A stretch of DNA of 64,000 nt from Nilaparvata lugens (lineage: Eukaryota; Arthropoda; Insecta; Hemiptera; Delphacidae), in assembly GCF_014356525.2 (NCBI RefSeq), contig NC_052514.1, positions 6,533,019-6,597,018 of the forward strand, in the 5' to 3' direction. Position numbers and translations under genes: made by a program. The first letter of the stretch is position 1; every line of letters starts with the position of its first letter. Positions 1-10,267 of this stretch are shown one piece after another. Under the pieces are notes generated by a model, which was not told where the DNA came from, did not search any database, and worked only from the letters and a program-made list of their open reading frames with translations.

Positions 1-105
1 TGGAGAAGCCAGTCTATTGCTGTATTTCCATAAGGTCTATAGTTTCAATCAGGTACTTGTGAATGAGAATACTGCGTGAGGTCTGCTGTTCACAGAACTA
101 CTAGT
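1..105 (+). repeat. 3' end of dispersed repeat family A
   Basis: The segment matches almost base for base the terminal part of a roughly 410-bp dispersed repeat that is complete at 5553-5965 and recurs near 9421, 35438 and 41262. It ends in the same ACTACTAGT. It is cut by the window edge and shows no coding potential. Confidence 0.8.
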
Positions 106-250
106 GTGGACCTTACTATAGATCACATCTCAGTTCATAATCAAGATAGACAACCCCAGACTGATTTCAAATTCCATTCGCGTAACGTATGTGAATATTA
201 GCAAGTAGATGTCAAATTAGCATTTGAGTGCATGATTATTACCAACTTAC

Positions 251-405
251 AGGTAACAATAGGGTCCAATCTCCTCTACAATGGGCTTGGCTCCATTTTG
301 AACGTCGACTGGATTCGTGACATTGAAGAGGTAGATGCTGGTGATGAGGGGGGGGAGCTTGGTCCACAGGTCACGTGCTTCTGTGCCCTCAACCAATGCC
401 AGGCG
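251..405 (-). CDS. CD36/SCARB/SNMP-family receptor, coding exon 2
   Basis: This exon encodes the first part of the extracellular loop of a CD36-superfamily two-pass membrane protein. Family members bind lipids, lipoproteins or, as SNMPs, assist pheromone reception at the cell surface. Recognisable family motifs, in order, are [21 protein letters not shown], then an acidic turn and EEIGPY, all at the expected spacing from the N-terminal membrane segment. On the minus strand it follows a TTACAG acceptor (ending at 406) and ends at a GTAAGT donor (250-245). It is 155 nt long, starts in phase 0 and ends two bases into a codon. The upstream exon at 5273-5404 ends in phase 0, so the two join cleanly. 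Which subfamily it belongs to cannot be decided from 51 residues; the glycine-proline-tyrosine context is compatible with SNMP or SCARB. Downstream exons lie beyond position 1. Confidence 0.85.
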
Positions 406-507
406 CTGTAATATCAGGTTAGGCAAGATCAGATTAGATTGTCTATCAATATTCAAAATTATAATAATATTATACTGCAATACAATAATGATTTGTATTG
501 CAAATAA

Positions 508-581
508 TTTTTCTCCCTCAGGAAAATTGTTGCCCTCGGCTTCGCCTCGGGCTTCAAACTTTTTCCCACAGGGAGAAAAAG
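508..581. repeat. short inverted-repeat element with GC-rich centre
   Basis: Imperfect inverted arms (TTTTTCTCCCTCAGG and CCCACAGGGAGAAAAA) enclose a GC-rich palindrome, GCCCTCGGCTTCGCCTCGGGC without its last base as a core. A related GC-rich centre is present at 44165-44265. It lies in the intron of the CD36-family gene. Confidence 0.5.
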
Positions 582-595
582 TTGTACTTTTCACT

Positions 596-828
596 CTAAG
601 GTGCGTACAGACTTTCGCTCTGCTCCGCAACCGAACGTCACTCGAGCAGAGCGATTGATGATCGACCGGGGAGCAAGAGTGGAACGCGAGAAGAGCTAAC
701 ATCTTCCGTAACGTTCATGATCGGTGCGTGTGCAGAGCGTGGCCGGAGCGATTGCGGAGCGATGGCGGAACGAGGGTGGAGCGTGCGCGGAGCGGGTTGG
801 AGGCGCGTATATCTGTACGCAGCTTAAG
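596..828. mobile_element. MITE with GTGCGTACAGA termini
   Basis: Terminal inverted repeats read CTAAGGTGCGTACAGA on the left and TCTGTACGCAGCTTAAG on the right. The interior is unusually GC-rich for this window and has no open frame of note. The element at 10268-10439 has related termini. Confidence 0.7.
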
Positions 829-840
829 ATATACAAATAA

Positions 841-905
841 CTAATGTAAACTGTTGAGGAGGCATGATGAGGGAAAACTTCTACTTTTTCCATGAGGTTG
901 TAGTT
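841..905. repeat. dispersed repeat, paired with 4083-4150
   Basis: About 65 bp here resembles 4083-4150 at nucleotide level, with shared blocks such as GATGAGG and GAGGTTG at the same spacing. Neither copy keeps a common reading frame, so both look like fragments of one non-coding repeat rather than exons of the surrounding CD36-family gene. Confidence 0.5.
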
Positions 906-919
906 TACAAAAGATAGGC

Positions 920-1063
920 CCGGTTGCACAGAAGCCGGTTAAATTTCAACCATGATCAATTCCACGAGAACCAATCAGAGAATGCGTTTTTGGAAAGACG
1001 GCCTCTGATAGATTCTCGTAGTATTTATCACGGTTAAAATTTAACCGGCTTCTGTGCAACCGG
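920..1063. mobile_element. MITE family M1, copy 1
   Basis: The 144-bp element has terminal inverted repeats CCGGTTGCACAGAAGCCGG (the right end is its complement) and near-palindromic subterminal arms. It has three relatives in the window at 47918-48063, 59589-59722 and 61766-61915. It is non-coding. Confidence 0.85.
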
Positions 1064-1139
1064 CACATAGAGTTATAGATCACAAAGTTTTGATATTCAT
1101 TCAATATTCAAAATTATAATAAACTTCAGATAGAAATTA

Positions 1140-1328
1140 CTAAGTTATTGCATTTATTCAAATGCTAATGAATGAAAAATTATCATTCAACGAATATCCA
1201 AATTGAGAGCTGCTAATCACCCCGAAGACTTCTGCTACTGCAAATATTGACATCAGGGTAAACAGCTAGATGAAAATTCGATGAGCGCTACTATTGGGAA
1301 ATGTAGAATGATTTACAGCATTTAATTT
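1140..1328. repeat. palindromic SINE-tail element, left part
   Basis: The sequence CGAAGACTTCTGCTACTGCA followed by AACAGCTAGAT matches the reverse complement of the tail of the tRNA-derived SINE at 49030-49255. It then continues into the same tail in direct orientation (GATTTACAGCATTTAATTT). The right continuation resumes at about 2873 with TCTTCGTTAAATAATAAT, so the LINE between them is an insertion into this element. Confidence 0.65.
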
Positions 1329-2872
1329 GGGTGATACTGCAATAGAGGGAGAACAGCCGGAAATCCCTTTGGTACAAGAAGAAGTGAGTAAAGCAGTAAA
1401 AGGTTTGAAAAATAATAAGTCAGCAGGGCCAGGAGGTATCAACCCAGAACTGATCAAGTATGGTTCAGAAAAGTTATTTCGGATCTTGAGAATGTTATTC
1501 CAACGGGTAATTAATGGAGAGAAGGCACCAAATGAATGGAAAATTGCACATATGTTTTCAATATTTAAGAAGGGCAATAGAAGATTATGTGAAAATTACA
1601 GGGGTATAGCAGTTTTGCCAACAATAGCTAGTTTTGAAGAATAAGCTTGAAAAAGAGATAGAAGGGAAGATTGGAGATGAACAGGCAGGGTTTTCAGCAG
1701 GAAAATCATGTGTAGATCACATTTATACCCTCCAACAGATAATACAAAAAAGAGTGCCAAAAACCGATCAGTACATCTAGCGTTTGTAGACCTGAGAAAA
1801 GCATATGATACAGTACCCAGGAATAGACTATGGAAAGCTATGGAAAACCTACATATACCAAGAAACCTCATAAATGCCACAATGGAACTGTATAATGAAA
1901 ATCAAATCGGAATTAAGATAGGTAAGACTGTAACGGCTCCTTTCCGAACATCAAAAGGCTTATTGCAGGGATGCAGCTCGTCCCCAACTCTCTTCAAAAT
2001 ATACCTGGAAGATACCTTAAGGACTTGGAAAAGAAAGTGTCAAGGTATGGGTGTACCTATCAGGGGAGAACACCTTTTTACCCTGTGTTTCGCAGACGAT
2101 CAGGTGATTATTGCGCAGGATGAGGAAGATTTAAGTTACATGATGAGAAGGTTGAAAGAAGAGTATGATAAAGCCGGGATGGAAATCAATGTGGACAAGA
2201 CGGAGTATTTACAAACGAATAGTGATGGCACACCGGATTTGTCCATTGACTGTAACACCGTGATAAAAGGGAGAGATAAATTTAAATACCTGGGATTTAC
2301 CATCATGAAAAATGGTGATACAGACGAGGAGATAAAGATTAGGTTGGCCCAAACCAGGAGTTGTATTCGACAGTTGCACCCAATCATATGGAGTAAGGAT
2401 ATTCATAGAAAAAATAAACATAGAATATTCAATGCAATCGTCAGAAGTATAATGACGTATGGGGCAGAGGTTTGGGTGACAAACAAGAGAGCAAGAGATA
2501 AGATAAGAGCTGTTGAGATGGATTACTGGAGAAGATGCTGCGGGCTTACCAGAATGGACAGAGTGAGAAACGAGGAGATAAGAAGGAGAATGAAAGTGGA
2601 ATGGGATATTATAAAGTTGATTGAGGATAAAAGGTTGATGTGGTATGGCCATGCTAGAAGGGCGAGTGCTAGCAAATGGATAGGGATGGTGACTGATTGG
2701 AGTCCAATTGGGCGAAGGAAAAGAGGAAGACCTAAAAGATCATGGAGAAATGAGGTGGATGAGGCTATGGAGGCCAGGAATTTAAGGGATGGTGAATGGA
2801 TGATAGGCAAAGATGGAGGTCTCGACTAAAAGAAGGAAGACGGTGAATCACTGTAAAATCCTATTATATATA
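1329..2872 (+). mobile_element. 5'-truncated RTE-like LINE inserted in SINE tail
   Basis: The non-LTR retrotransposon lacks its 5' endonuclease. It begins directly in the reverse-transcriptase region and ends in a short TA-rich tail. It sits between two copies of AATTTGG, which I read as the target-site duplication because the unoccupied tail at 49215-49250 runs through uninterrupted. The C-terminal block with GRRKRGRPKRSW is typical of RTE-type and related insect LINEs. Exact clade assignment would need a tree. Confidence 0.8.
1339..2829 (+). pseudogene. LINE reverse transcriptase, frameshifted
   Basis: Reverse-transcriptase motifs are visible in order: NNKSAGPGGINPELIKYG, the finger/palm motif FVDLRKAYDTVP, GLLQGCSSSPTLFKIYLE, the catalytic FADDQVI (two aspartates retained), the FKYLGF motif, then a C-terminal basic GRPKRSW block. 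Continuity needs two frame changes, near 1640 and near 1775. The middle stretch QAGFSAGKSCVDHIYTLQQ is in a third frame. The enzyme would normally perform target-primed reverse transcription, but this copy is inactive because of the frameshifts and the missing endonuclease. The long intact 3' frame from 1708 suggests a fairly recent insertion. Confidence 0.85.
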
Positions 2873-3256
2873 TATAAATTTGGATCTTCGTTAAATAATA
2901 ATTATAATATAAAATTATTTTTCTTCCCCTTCTGACCTCCACGGTAGAGGCATGATAGCCTGTCCCAGTCATCAAAATTGCCTTTTGTAAATTGAAATTT
3001 CTCAAAATTAAAATTGTAATACAATATATAACTTAATCAATTTATCTAAATTTGAAATAGTTTTTTTAACCTGATTTGTATATTCAGATTGATGATTTGG
3101 TATATAAATTGAAATGGACATAACCTACATAATATTTGGATAGTAGACATAATAATTGAAGAAGTTTTGGGCAATAGCCTGTTTTTTCCTTCTCCGACTA
3201 GAGTATTGTTTGCTTGATTAAATGAATAAATAATAATATCATACAGTTAAAATCAG

Positions 3257-4023
3257 AATTGTACTGTTGGATGCAAGAAGGGCCCGAGTCCAAAAATTCG
3301 ATTTTGAGAAAAATGCCCTGAAACATTTCGAACAGAATAATTTTCTATTCTCAGTCAAGATGTATCACTTAAGTAACCATTGCATTAAAATCTAATATTT
3401 TTTATATTCATTATTTCTCTTGTATTGAGAATTCTATTTGTAAAATAATGAGTAATTATCATTTAAAAAAAATCTTTTCAGGCCCTTCTTGCATAAAATG
3501 AAATAAGAACACAAAAAAATGTGTTTTATAATAATTTTTATTGATTATAAGATGGAAAGTTAATTAGATGATCAACTGAAATGAAAATACATATATTTGA
3601 AAAGTCATGCAATAATTTAAAATCTTAATCTTGTTCATGTGCTATTATTATTTCTTCATCACTTGGAATGTCCAAATCATCATCAAAATTGTCATACAAT
3701 AACTGTTCTGATTACTATAAAATTCAATAAATTAATATTGATTGAACAGTAACTCATTAAATAGAAAATTAAATTTTGAAAGGAAACTTCTCCTAACTTT
3801 TGCAGTAACTAGTCAACTCAACTTGTAAACAAACGCATCAGGCCAACAAGCTATAGGTTGACCAACAGTGCTTCACAGAAATTGTCATATCTCAGTCAGT
3901 TTTAAAGATACAGAAACGAGATTTAGCAGGCATGTACAGAAAACCAGCTGGAATTGGTTTAAGCGTTTTACGCAAGAAGGGCTTGAGTGACTTGAAGCCC
4001 TTCTTGCATCCAACAGTACAATT
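3257..4023. mobile_element. DNA transposon relic with GGATGCAAGAAGGGC termini
   Basis: About 27-bp terminal inverted repeats begin AATTGTACTGTTGGATGCAA and continue into GAAGGGC; the right end is the complement. The 767-bp interior is AT-rich and keeps only a transposase-like C-terminal fragment on the minus strand (3625-3708). The superfamily is not recognised. Confidence 0.7.
3625..3708 (-). pseudogene. acidic C-terminal tail, possible transposase remnant
   Basis: A 27-codon minus-strand frame ends in a stop and reads as an acidic tail (NFDDDLDIPSDEE then HEQD). It sits inside a TIR element. Many DNA transposases end in such acidic tails, so I infer a remnant of the element's own enzyme. 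The evidence is composition and position only. Confidence 0.35.
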
Positions 4024-4082
4024 GTATTTAAAAATGGATCATAATATACTGTAACACAATATTATTTGTATTTTTAATTTGA

Positions 4083-4150
4083 TAGTGTGAACTGTGAAAA
4101 AGGCTTGATGAGGAAAAACTTCACTTTCACCACGAGGTTGCCGTTTAAGA
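4083..4150. repeat. dispersed repeat, paired with 841-905
   Basis: Second copy of the short repeat described at 841-905. It is non-coding and lies in the first intron of the CD36-family gene. Confidence 0.45.
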
Positions 4151-4689
4151 AAGACTGGAACTACAATTTTGAGATCTTCAATTATTCAAAAAAGTATTAT
4201 AAATTGTGAATTGAATGTATCAATTGTGTGAAGAAGGTTACTGTAATAAAAGAAAACTCCCATAATATTGGAGTTTATATAGTTTAAGAAGTGTTGAGGT
4301 TACAGTTACAGTGCTGAGGTTAATGGTTTCAGGTCTTCAACTACAGGAACAATTTTAGAGCACAAACGTGTCTGATAACAGAGATTCCCTTGAGCAGACA
4401 CTTTTCTTAAGGTCAAAAAATAGTGCAGCAGCAAAGGTACAGTGGAGTGTAGTGGAGGGGGTAGCAGAGAAAGTGAAATTAAGTATTGAACATAATTCAA
4501 ATGTATCAGAACATTTATAAAATGAAACTATAGTACCCTTTGAAATTTATAAAATAATTAAATAAGAATACAATATGATAGGTAACTACTAGTTTCAGAT
4601 AACACACTATTATTATTCTTATTCCATTATTTTATTAATTTCAAAGTGTACTATAATTTTATCTTATAAATACAAGAAAGTAGCCCTAT

Positions 4690-4990
4690 TTCATGTTTTT
4701 CATTTATTTATTTATTATTATAATTTTTACAATAAAGCACTGAATGGTAGAGAAAAACTAAGGATACTCCTTGTACTATTTCTCTCCCAAATTTGGATAA
4801 TATTATTTTAAAAGTCCGAAATGAGGTTATGATTCCACTTTTCTGAAATTTAGTACTTTTTCACTCACAAACAACCGAAACTAAGAATTTTGAATTTTGA
4901 AGGTTGAGAAACTGGATAGAAAACAAAAATATCACACTCAAATCACTAATAATTGAAACATTTTCACGAAATTTTACAAAATTTAGAAGC
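4690..4990 (-). repeat. LINE 3' tail remnant
   Basis: A block containing AGAGAAAAACTAAGGATACT and the following TTTCTCTCCCAAAT recurs at 58670-58900 in the same orientation. The complementary form, ending in a TAAATAAA run, occurs at 63300-63410. This is typical of short 3' ends left by 5'-truncated LINEs. No coding sequence remains. Confidence 0.5.
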
Positions 4991-5272
4991 TAAAGAAAGG
5001 AAAAAAGATGTTGTCGAATTTCTTTATCTTAATATGGAGAAGTTCCACAATATCTCTGATAAAAGTGTTAAATTTAGAAGCATCAGAATATATATAAATA
5101 TATTTTAAGAAGCATCAGAACATAGTCAATATAAGAGCGACGAGTCTAGAGTAGTAGAGAAGTAGAAAGAAGCAGCGGCATTTATGCCACAAAGTACCAC
5201 AGTTATATTAATTGAATAGATAGTGCATTACATTCATGAAGCAATATATTGTTCAACTAGTTGTAAACTGAC

Positions 5273-5404
5273 CTTGCCGAGAAGAAAATCCAGTGCATAG
5301 GGGAATATGAACCAGCCAGCAGTTACCCCCACCACAGCAGTATAGAGTCCAAATTTCCCAATTCCTCCAGGAGTTTTGAAAAAGTCCTTCAATTTCTTTC
5401 CCAT
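5273..5404 (-). CDS. CD36/SCARB/SNMP-family receptor, first coding exon
   Basis: The exon starts at ATG (5404-5402) and runs 44 codons to a GTCAGT donor. The product begins MGKKLKDFFKTPGG, a short basic cytoplasmic tail. A hydrophobic segment follows (about residues 17-36, GLYTAVVGVTAGWFIFPYAL), matching the N-terminal membrane anchor of CD36-family proteins, in which a FP motif close after the anchor is common. It ends LLGK in phase 0, and exon 2 at 251-405 continues into [13 protein letters not shown] as in family members. The intron of 4.87 kb contains a MITE, a LINE and a transposon relic. No TATA box is evident just upstream. A short 5'UTR is presumed right of 5404, with any further non-coding exon unseen. 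Confidence 0.85.
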
Positions 5405-5552
5405 TGTAACTCTCTAATCAAATTATCACACAATCACAGATAAAGGTGGAATATCAGTCCTTTGTAACTTGAAAAAGTAACTAGAATGGTGCAAATTTTC
5501 AATCATCAATCATTAATTAATATAATCATAATCAGGAAATAAGTAAACATAA

Positions 5553-5965
5553 TTGACCGAGCTTAGTGAGGTCTAAGATTCAAGCCTACGGTTTGGCTTT
5601 TCTCTTAATGTTTAAATGTTTATATGTTTTTATGTTGCGCATTTACGGCGAAACGCGGTAATAGATTTCCATGAAATTTGACAGGTATGTTCCTTTTTTA
5701 ATTGCGAGTCGACGTATATACAAGGTTTTTTGAAATTTTTCATTTCAAGGATAATATAAAAGGAAAAAGGAGCCTTCTTCATACGCCAATATTTGAGTAA
5801 AAATCAGACTATAGAATATTATTCATCATAAATCAGCTGACAAGTGATTACACAGATGTGTGGTGAAGCCAGTCTATTGCTGTATTTCCATAAGGTCTAT
5901 AGTTTCAATCAGTTACTTGTGGATGAGAATACTGCGTGAGGTCCACTGTTCACAGAACTACTAGT
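5553..5965 (+). repeat. dispersed repeat family A, complete copy
   Basis: It starts TTGACCGAGC-TAGTGAGGTC and contains GCGCATTTACGGCGAAACGC, a block reading AAATTTGACAGGTATGTTCC, and the terminal ACTACTAGT. Other copies are at 1-105 (end only), 8712-9050, 9421-9815, 35438-35790, 41262-41618, and in reverse at 34975-35325 and 40818-41160. It is non-autonomous with no coding capacity. Confidence 0.8.
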
Positions 5966-6159
5966 ATTGTGATCAATACAACCTTACGAGAGTGTTCTCA
6001 CTGAGAGCGGTCAATCATCTTTACTTGGTTTATTTTCACTGTTACTATTGCCTGTTTTTACTACTAACATTTCCATTTATTTTTATTTTTGACTTTTTAC
6101 TTAAGCGGGATGCACACCGAAGAAACGCATTTCGTGAAGCCCTCTTTCATGAAAATTGT

Positions 6160-6995
6160 TTCAGAAACAAGATTGCTACAGATTGAGCAGTGTTGGAGAT
6201 TCAAAGTTATTGATGATGGTCTATTCAGCTTATGCCCAATCCATATTTCAGTATGGTATAAGGGTTTGGGGGGTGCCTTAGACACTCATTTCAATAAAAT
6301 AGGTGTGATTCAGAGGCACATACTAAAAGCTGCTCTCCAAAGGCCGAGACGATATCCCAGTCACTTACTCTATGAAGAATTCCCGGTTCTGACAGTGAGA
6401 CAACTCTATATAAAAAATTTAATACTTTATATCAATAGATCCAAAAATACTTTCACTCCATACTTTCCAGCTTACAATTTCAGATCGCCATCAAATTACC
6501 GTATGTATTACGGTTCCCCTATGTAGTAAATAAATTGATTAACCTGTTACCCGAAAATTTAATTTTGTATAGCATCACTAAATCGAGTACAAAAAAATAA
6601 ATTGATTGGATTAAATCAACAAATGTTTTCACCTAATTCACAACACAATTTGATTTCTTTTCTCTAGTATTGCCATCAAACTTATATACAGTATATATAT
6701 TTGTGTTTTCCCCACTTTCACCTTGATTGAATTGTATACTTATAATATTATAGTTAAGCTTACCTTGTTGAATCAACGTTTTTCTATTGGAAGTAATAGT
6801 ATCGTTTTCTGTTTTAGTACTCGTCACCGGCACTCAAACTGTGGTTTTGCTGGTTTCGCCGAATTAGTATATTATTATGTTAAAAAAAATATACTTCTTA
6901 TTCTAAAATATTACTTTTTGTAATCTGTATTCATTTGTGAATATTTTTTGTGAGGCAATAAAAATTTGATTAGATTTGATTTTGATTTGATTTGT
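6160..6995 (+). mobile_element. Jockey-like LINE 3' fragment
   Basis: The C-terminal end of a non-LTR retrotransposon ORF is visible from about 6212 to 6526. It reads AQSIFQYGIRVW in one frame, then GGALDTHFNKIGVIQRHILK and LLYEEFPVLTVRQLYIK in another. The frames meet at a six-G run (6266-6272), a one-base indel. The 3' UTR ends in an AATAAAA-like signal and a GATTT microsatellite (6966-6992), the usual tail of such elements. Confidence 0.75.
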
Positions 6996-7080
6996 TTCAT
7001 GCGATCCGTTGCACTCGCGCATGCATACAAAAGAAACGTTCCCTGCTTTATCTTATCAGTCGATTGCGAGCAACTTTCGT

Positions 7081-7140
7081 TTCACGTTTCCTGAAACTTT
7101 TTCACGTTTCCTGAAACTTTTTCACGTTTCCTGAAACTTT
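7081..7140. repeat. three exact 20-bp tandem repeats
   Basis: TTCACGTTTCCTGAAACTTT occurs three times without change inside the right terminal region of the 6111-7179 element. Each unit contains an imperfect palindrome (GTTTCCTGAAAC). Confidence 0.9.
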
Positions 7141-7655
7141 TTCACGAAACGCGTTTCTCCGGTGTGCATTCCGCCTTAATCTATGATTCTACCAGGTTCC
7201 TATGAGAACTATTATCCAATCATTAACAACCAATTATCGTCATTACCATGAGTTACAATTTTGTTAATTGATAAAATCGTTTGTAAATCAATATTCCGAA
7301 TCTCCAAAACAAAACTTTCAATTAGTGAGATAATAATGAGTGCATATATACGAGTATTTTAGAAATATTCAAATTCCACAGACGTGTGAATTAAAACCAA
7401 CCATCCACTGATCACCTGTCTTGTAGAACTGACTGTTGATCAACAAAATAAAAACTAACCAACACTGAACAAAATGACACTGAAATTGAATCAACAATAA
7501 TTCATTGGGCCCATCACGTGACATCTTTACTATTCTTCATCACCTTCATTGCAAGGCAGATATTTCAATGGCAGTTTTCTTTTTCAAACATTCATCCCAG
7601 AATGAATTTCAAATAATGTCACGTTGATTCATGTCTCCTTCTTTTCACTTCTTCT

Positions 7656-7866
7656 ATCGTCTTGCTCTCCTTCTTCTTCTTCTTCTTCTTCTTCTTCTTC
7701 TTCTTCTCTTCTTCTTCTTCTTCTTTTCTTCTTCTTCTTCTTCTTTTTCTTCTTCTTCTCTTTTTCTTTTTCCTCTTCTTCTTCTTCTTCTTTTTCTTCT
7801 TCTTCTTCTTCTCTTCTTCTTCTCTTCTTCTTCTTCTTCTTCTTCTTCTTCTTCTTCTCTTCTTTT
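7656..7866. repeat. (TTC)n array
   Basis: About 210 bp of pyrimidine-only TTC repeats with CTT/CTC slippage points. All six frames through it stay open because of composition alone, so the apparent poly-Ser/Leu/Phe or Lys/Glu/Arg proteins are not genes. Confidence 0.95.
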
Positions 7867-7985
7867 CTTCTGCTTCTCTCCAATTCTCAACCACTCTGTC
7901 TACTTCTTCAAAAATTCCAATGACTAACAGCTAATTTCAATATCAACCGATCTCCGTAAAAAATTGAAAAGTGTTTTGATTTCAG

Positions 7986-8109
7986 GGCTGCGACTGGCGT
8001 GGTCTATCATCATGACTCATTGAAGAGGCTGACTGACATTCTCTCAGCAAAAAATGGACCTTTCAAAATAAACTTGAACTTGACATTGAACGATGTACGC
8101 TCCAAGTGA
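7986..8109 (+). CDS. possible terminal exon of an unknown gene
   Basis: A good acceptor (TTTTGATTTCAG, ending at 7985) is followed by 41 codons in one frame ending in TGA. The deduced peptide contains TGVVYHHDSLKRLTDIL, then SAKNGPFKINLNL and a basic end, and its composition is protein-like rather than repeat-like. No partner exon on the plus strand is apparent to the left, and no polyadenylation signal follows within about 100 bp. I do not recognise a family. It could be a chance open frame. Confidence 0.3.
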
Positions 8110-8354
8110 TGACCTCTCATAGCTTTAGGATTAATGAATTTTTTTGATACTCGATGTGAATTTATTGTTATTGTACAAATATTTGATTGCAACAGGAAGC
8201 ACATAAATAGATTCAATTATTTTACCTGAGTACATTCGCTTCTGGAAATTGAACTAAGGTATGTATTTTTTAAAGTTTTTAACTCTGTTGTATATCCATA
8301 TTTTCCACTATTGAAACTAAACTTGAATTTCAAAAACACTCATGAATTGAAATT

Positions 8355-8525
8355 CACTTACGTTGGTGGCACTTACGATCGTGTCGACCTGTTGTGGGTT
8401 ATCATCAGACTGTAGAAATTTACTCTAATGTCAAGGTTCCACCTAAGGATAAACCATTAGAGTAAGTTCCCACAGTCTAATGATCTTCACCAGGTCGGAA
8501 CGATTGTTACCACCAATAGTAAGTG
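8355..8525. mobile_element. MITE with CACTTAC termini
   Basis: Left arm CACTTACGTTGGTGGCACTT and right arm ending ACCACCAATAGTAAGTG are inverted copies, and a second inner pair (CGACCTG and CAGGTCGG) extends the hairpin. The element is about 170 bp and non-coding. Confidence 0.7.
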
Positions 8526-8547
8526 CATTTTTACTTCAGAAGAGTTT

Positions 8548-9760
8548 TTAAAATTCAAGTTTAAAGTTTTTTAATAATGCAAGCTCATCATTGATTCCTC
8601 GATAAGTAGTCTCGACCTCTCGAGTTTAGATTGCCAGGTGTATGATATAAGTAAAAATCTATTGTAAGTACAAATAACGTAATGACTAAGTACTAAAGTA
8701 ATGAGTATTAGTTGACCGAGCGAAGTGAGGTCTAAGATTCAAGTCGACGGTTTGGCATTTCTCTTAATGTTTAAATTTTTAAATGTGTTTATGTTGCGCA
8801 TTTACGGCGAAACGCGGTAATAGATTTTCATGAAATTTGACAGGTATGTTCCTTTTTTAATTGCGCGTCGACCTATATACAAGGTTTTTGGAAATTTTGC
8901 ATTCCAAGGATAATATAAAAGGAGAAAGGAGCCTCCTTCATACGCCAATATTGGAGTAAAAATCAGACTATAGAATTATTCATCATGAATCAGCTGACAA
9001 GTGATTACACAGATGTGTGGAGAAGCCATTCTATTGCTGTATTTCCATATCTTCTATATATATAAAAGCGAAATGGCACTCACTCACTGACTGACTGACT
9101 GACTCACTCACTCACTCACTCACTCACTCACTCACTCACTCGCATAACTAAAAATCTACCGGACCAAAAACGTTCAAATTTGGTAGGTAAGTTCAGTTGG
9201 CCCTTTAGAGGCGCACTAAGAAATCTTTTGGCAATATTTTAACTCTAAGGGTTGTTTTTTAAATTCAAGTTTAAAGTTCTTTAACAACGCAAGCTCATCA
9301 TTGATACCTCGATAAGTAGTCTCGACCTCTCGAGTTTAGATTGCCAGGTACATGCTTTAAGTAAAAATCTACTGTAAGTACAAATAACGTTCTGACCAAG
9401 TACCAAAGTAATGAGTATTAGTTGACCGAGCGAAGTGAGGTCTAAGATTCAAGTCGATGGTTTGGCATTTCTCTTAATGTTTAAATGTTTATATGTTGCG
9501 CATTTACGGCGGAACGCGGTAATAGATTTTCATTAAATTTGACAGGTATGTTCCTTTTTTAATTGCGCGTCGACCTATATACAATGTTTTGGAAATTTCA
9601 TTTCAAGGATAATATAAAAGGAAAAAGGAGCCTCCTTCATACGCCAATTTTTTGAGTAAAAATCAGACTATAGAATTATTCATCATAAATCAGCTGACAA
9701 GTGATTACACAGATGTGTGGAGGAGCCATTCTATTGCTGTATTTCCATATAAGGTCTATA
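8548..9760. repeat. tandem segmental duplication, 709-bp offset
   Basis: The block 8548-9050 (containing TCGATAAGTAGTCTCGACCT followed by repeat family A from 8712) is repeated at 9257-9760 with a few percent difference. Between the two lies the 5' end of a Helitron (9053-9256), which interrupts the first copy only. In the second copy, repeat A runs past the same point without interruption. Confidence 0.8.
9053..9256 (+). mobile_element. Helitron family H, 5' end only
   Basis: It begins TCTATATATATAAAAGCGAA, then a CACT/GACT microsatellite, then ACTAAAAATCTACCGGACCA and GGCGCACTAAGAAATCTTTT. This matches the 5' half of the complete copies at 36234-36955 and 50694-51448. The 3' hairpin and CTAG end are absent. 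Confidence 0.75.
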
Positions 9761-10267
9761 GTTTCAATAGGTCTTGAGGTCTTGAGGTCTAGGTTGCTTG
9801 AGGTCTACTGTTCATAGAACTATTATTAGGTGATTAAGGTGGATTGAAATCTATGCCTTTAGTCATCAGTTTTTTCAGAGGATGATAGTTGTATGCGTGG
9901 GTTATAGCATAGATAAAGGATAAGCATAATAATTATTTTCATGTCTCTGGTTATAGTGATGGAAAATGTAAGAGTATACAGTATACAGTATACATGGGTC
10001 ATTCTGAAGTAGCCTACTATTAAGTAATCTTATAACTCAATGGAGCTTGCCTCAATGAGTCAACATTCCAATGATTATACTGTCAACAATCAACTTGATC
10101 TATCTCATAGATGACATGAGAAAAGAATTATTTTTTAAATAATTTTCGAAATACGATCATTTTACTAATTTTCTTTTCAACCATCAGTTGTTTGAAGCTT
10201 TTGGAGGTGAACTTAATTATTATTTCGACTTATAATAATAAAGTGATTGACGGAGACTAGTCCTGTC

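Larger units (their letters stand above)
6111..7179. mobile_element. TIR element carrying a nested LINE fragment
   Basis: Inverted ends TTAAGCGGGATGCACACCGA (left) and GGTGTGCATTCCGCCTTAA (right) continue inwards as GAAACGC-TTTCGTGAA. The original element appears to have been about 270 bp. The rest is a LINE 3' fragment lying between two copies of TTTCATG. Near the right end the 20-mer TTCACGTTTCCTGAAACTTT is repeated three times. Confidence 0.65.

Noticed and set aside
841..4150. Extra CD36-family exons at 841-905 and 4083-4150
   Set aside because: The two blocks resemble each other rather than the receptor family, keep no common frame, and exons 1 and 2 already join directly as in relatives.
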